DNA from: Paenibacillus xylanilyticus
Lineage (GTDB): Bacteria > Bacillota > Bacilli > Paenibacillales > Paenibacillaceae
Assembly: GCF_009664365.1 (NCBI RefSeq)
Contig: NZ_CP044310.1
Coordinates: forward strand, 2,615,001-2,679,000
Direction of reading: 5' to 3'
Length of the DNA: 64,000 nt
Position numbers and translations under genes: made by a program. Below are positions 63,136 to 64,000 of this stretch, piece after piece. A model generated the notes under the pieces. That model worked only from the letters and a program-made list of their open reading frames with translations, was not told the DNA's origin and searched no databases. Every line of letters starts with the position of its first letter. Position 1 is the stretch's first letter.

Positions 63136-63876
63136 TTATCCCTTGCGGCGGCGTCTTGTCCGTCTGCGACGAACAAAAAACCAGATAAGCAGTGCAGCGA
63201 CGGCAATTAAAGCGATGACTGCGGTAATAATAATGTTACGAATGTTTGGTACCTGTACCGTCAAGTCCAGTGTATTCGAATTGAGGGGAGAAATGTGCCA
63301 GGTCAGTGTCTTCCCCTGATCTTCAACCAGGTCCGCGTTGGAATCTTGCGCTTTGATTGGCAAACTCAGTTTAAAGTCGAAGTTCACATCTTTGAGCAGC
63401 AGGTTCTTAAGAAAGCTTGGCACCTTGTTGATCTGATCCTTAATCTCTCCATCCGGCATGGATTCCATCAGGTCAGCGGTGGCAGTAACATGGAATCTGG
63501 AAGTGAAGAAGCCTGGCTCCGTGGACTGCTCGACCTGGATGCCTTTTGGAAGCTTGGACAGATCGAAACTAGCGGCGGTATTGCTTTTCTCATAGTGGGT
63601 TGTTGCCGAGAGCTGCTTCCGTTCTCCTTCGTCTACGACCTCGGCCTGAAAGTTGTTTTTCTTCAGGGCTTCTTCGAGCAGGGGCATCAGATTGTCCTGT
63701 CCAATCTTACCGAGCGCGGATTCGGTTACACCGAGATGGATATCCAGGTCGGTTGAACCATCCATATTGACGGTCAGATGGGCTTCTCCATCGGCACAAG
63801 CGGATAGAATGATCAGCATGAGGCCAAGCATAAATGTAAGAAATAGATGGCGTAAGGGAATACGAGTCGACGACAT
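63136..63876 (-). CDS. DUF3153-type membrane-anchored lipoprotein
   Basis: 246 aa. Lipoprotein signal with LMLIILSACADG, Cys27. A beta-rich extracellular domain follows (EAHLTVNMDGSTDLDIHLGV, LEEALKKNNFQAEVVDEG, TWHISPLNSNTLDLTVQVPN) and a C-terminal transmembrane helix (about 213-235) capped by an extremely basic RRRRTRRRRKG tail in the cytoplasm. This double anchoring is typical of DUF3153 proteins of Firmicutes, function unknown. The start at 63876 follows AAAGG at 9 bp. Confidence 0.75.
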   Translation of the reverse strand: MSSTRIPLRHLFLTFMLGLMLIILSACADGEAHLTVNMDGSTDLDIHLGVTESALGKIGQDNLMPLLEEALKKNNFQAEVVDEGERKQLSATTHYEKSNTAASFDLSKLPKGIQVEQSTEPGFFTSRFHVTATADLMESMPDGEIKDQINKVPSFLKNLLLKDVNFDFKLSLPIKAQDSNADLVEDQGKTLTWHISPLNSNTLDLTVQVPNIRNIIITAVIALIAVAALLIWFFVRRRRTRRRRKG

Positions 63877-64000
63877 TGATTTCAACCTTTCTACGTAAGC
63901 GATTTGCATAAGTCCATGCAATAAGCTGCATTCAAACCATTACTTAATTAATAGATTTATAGTATACACCGGAAATATGTCAGATGAAACTTCTGGTAAG

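Overview
The window looks like chromosomal DNA of a spore-forming Bacillota, most probably a Paenibacillus. This is inferred from gene content: a Bacillus-type spore-coat transglutaminase, a YesM/YesN-type sugar-sensing two-component pair, a GH42 beta-galactosidase, RuMP formaldehyde genes, LutABC, a CYP102 P450-reductase fusion, strong AGGAGG ribosome sites and frequent GTG/TTG starts. No rRNA, tRNA, CRISPR array, insertion sequence or prophage is visible.

Layout. 1-3,030 is a visibly AT-richer accessory patch: a membrane-anchored protein, a WXG100-like polymorphic toxin with a colicin E5-type RNase tip, its SMI1/KNR4-like immunity protein and a decayed remnant. 3,060-16,600 holds a GH42 enzyme, an unusual SRAP protein, an Old Yellow Enzyme, a DeoR regulator, OsmC, DUF2062, an AEC transporter, a lactonase, hxlAB-hxlR (formaldehyde fixation), PepF and a DUF2500 protein. 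16,770-22,080 is rhaB, a second DeoR regulator and lutABC, which fits rhamnose breakdown leading through lactaldehyde to lactate, with a cre-like site in front. 22,300-27,500 has a glutathione peroxidase, a CYP102 fusion and two small unknowns. 27,600-39,400 is carbohydrate-sensing and uptake DNA: histidine kinase, AraC-type response regulator, two permeases, a lipoprotein binding protein and an (alpha/alpha)6 glycosidase on the minus strand, followed by a Gfo/Idh/MocA dehydrogenase, an AraC regulator and a five-bladed propeller glycosidase.

39,785-45,522 is a tightly packed seven-gene run: Rid protein, GNAT, APH-like kinase, large methyltransferase, histidine phosphatase, DEDDh exonuclease and an unknown protein. 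Its last four genes overlap at start/stop codons. It is the best candidate for an undescribed system. 45,600-48,480 is a Fur-box-preceded siderophore-binding lipoprotein plus a Btr-like AraC/binding-protein fusion regulator. 48,500-64,000 carries a two-domain GNAT, a VOC protein, a PPDK-like protein lacking its phosphohistidine domain, an LtaS-type enzyme, a luciferase-like oxidoreductase, a phosphoesterase that seems to start at ATT, a thioredoxin-like ferredoxin, ppaC, a second IF-3-like protein, tgl, a multi-PAS hybrid kinase, a KhtT-like N-terminal fragment and a DUF3153-type lipoprotein.

Annotations rest on reading translated frames and motifs by eye; no database search was run. Operator and promoter calls are pattern matches.
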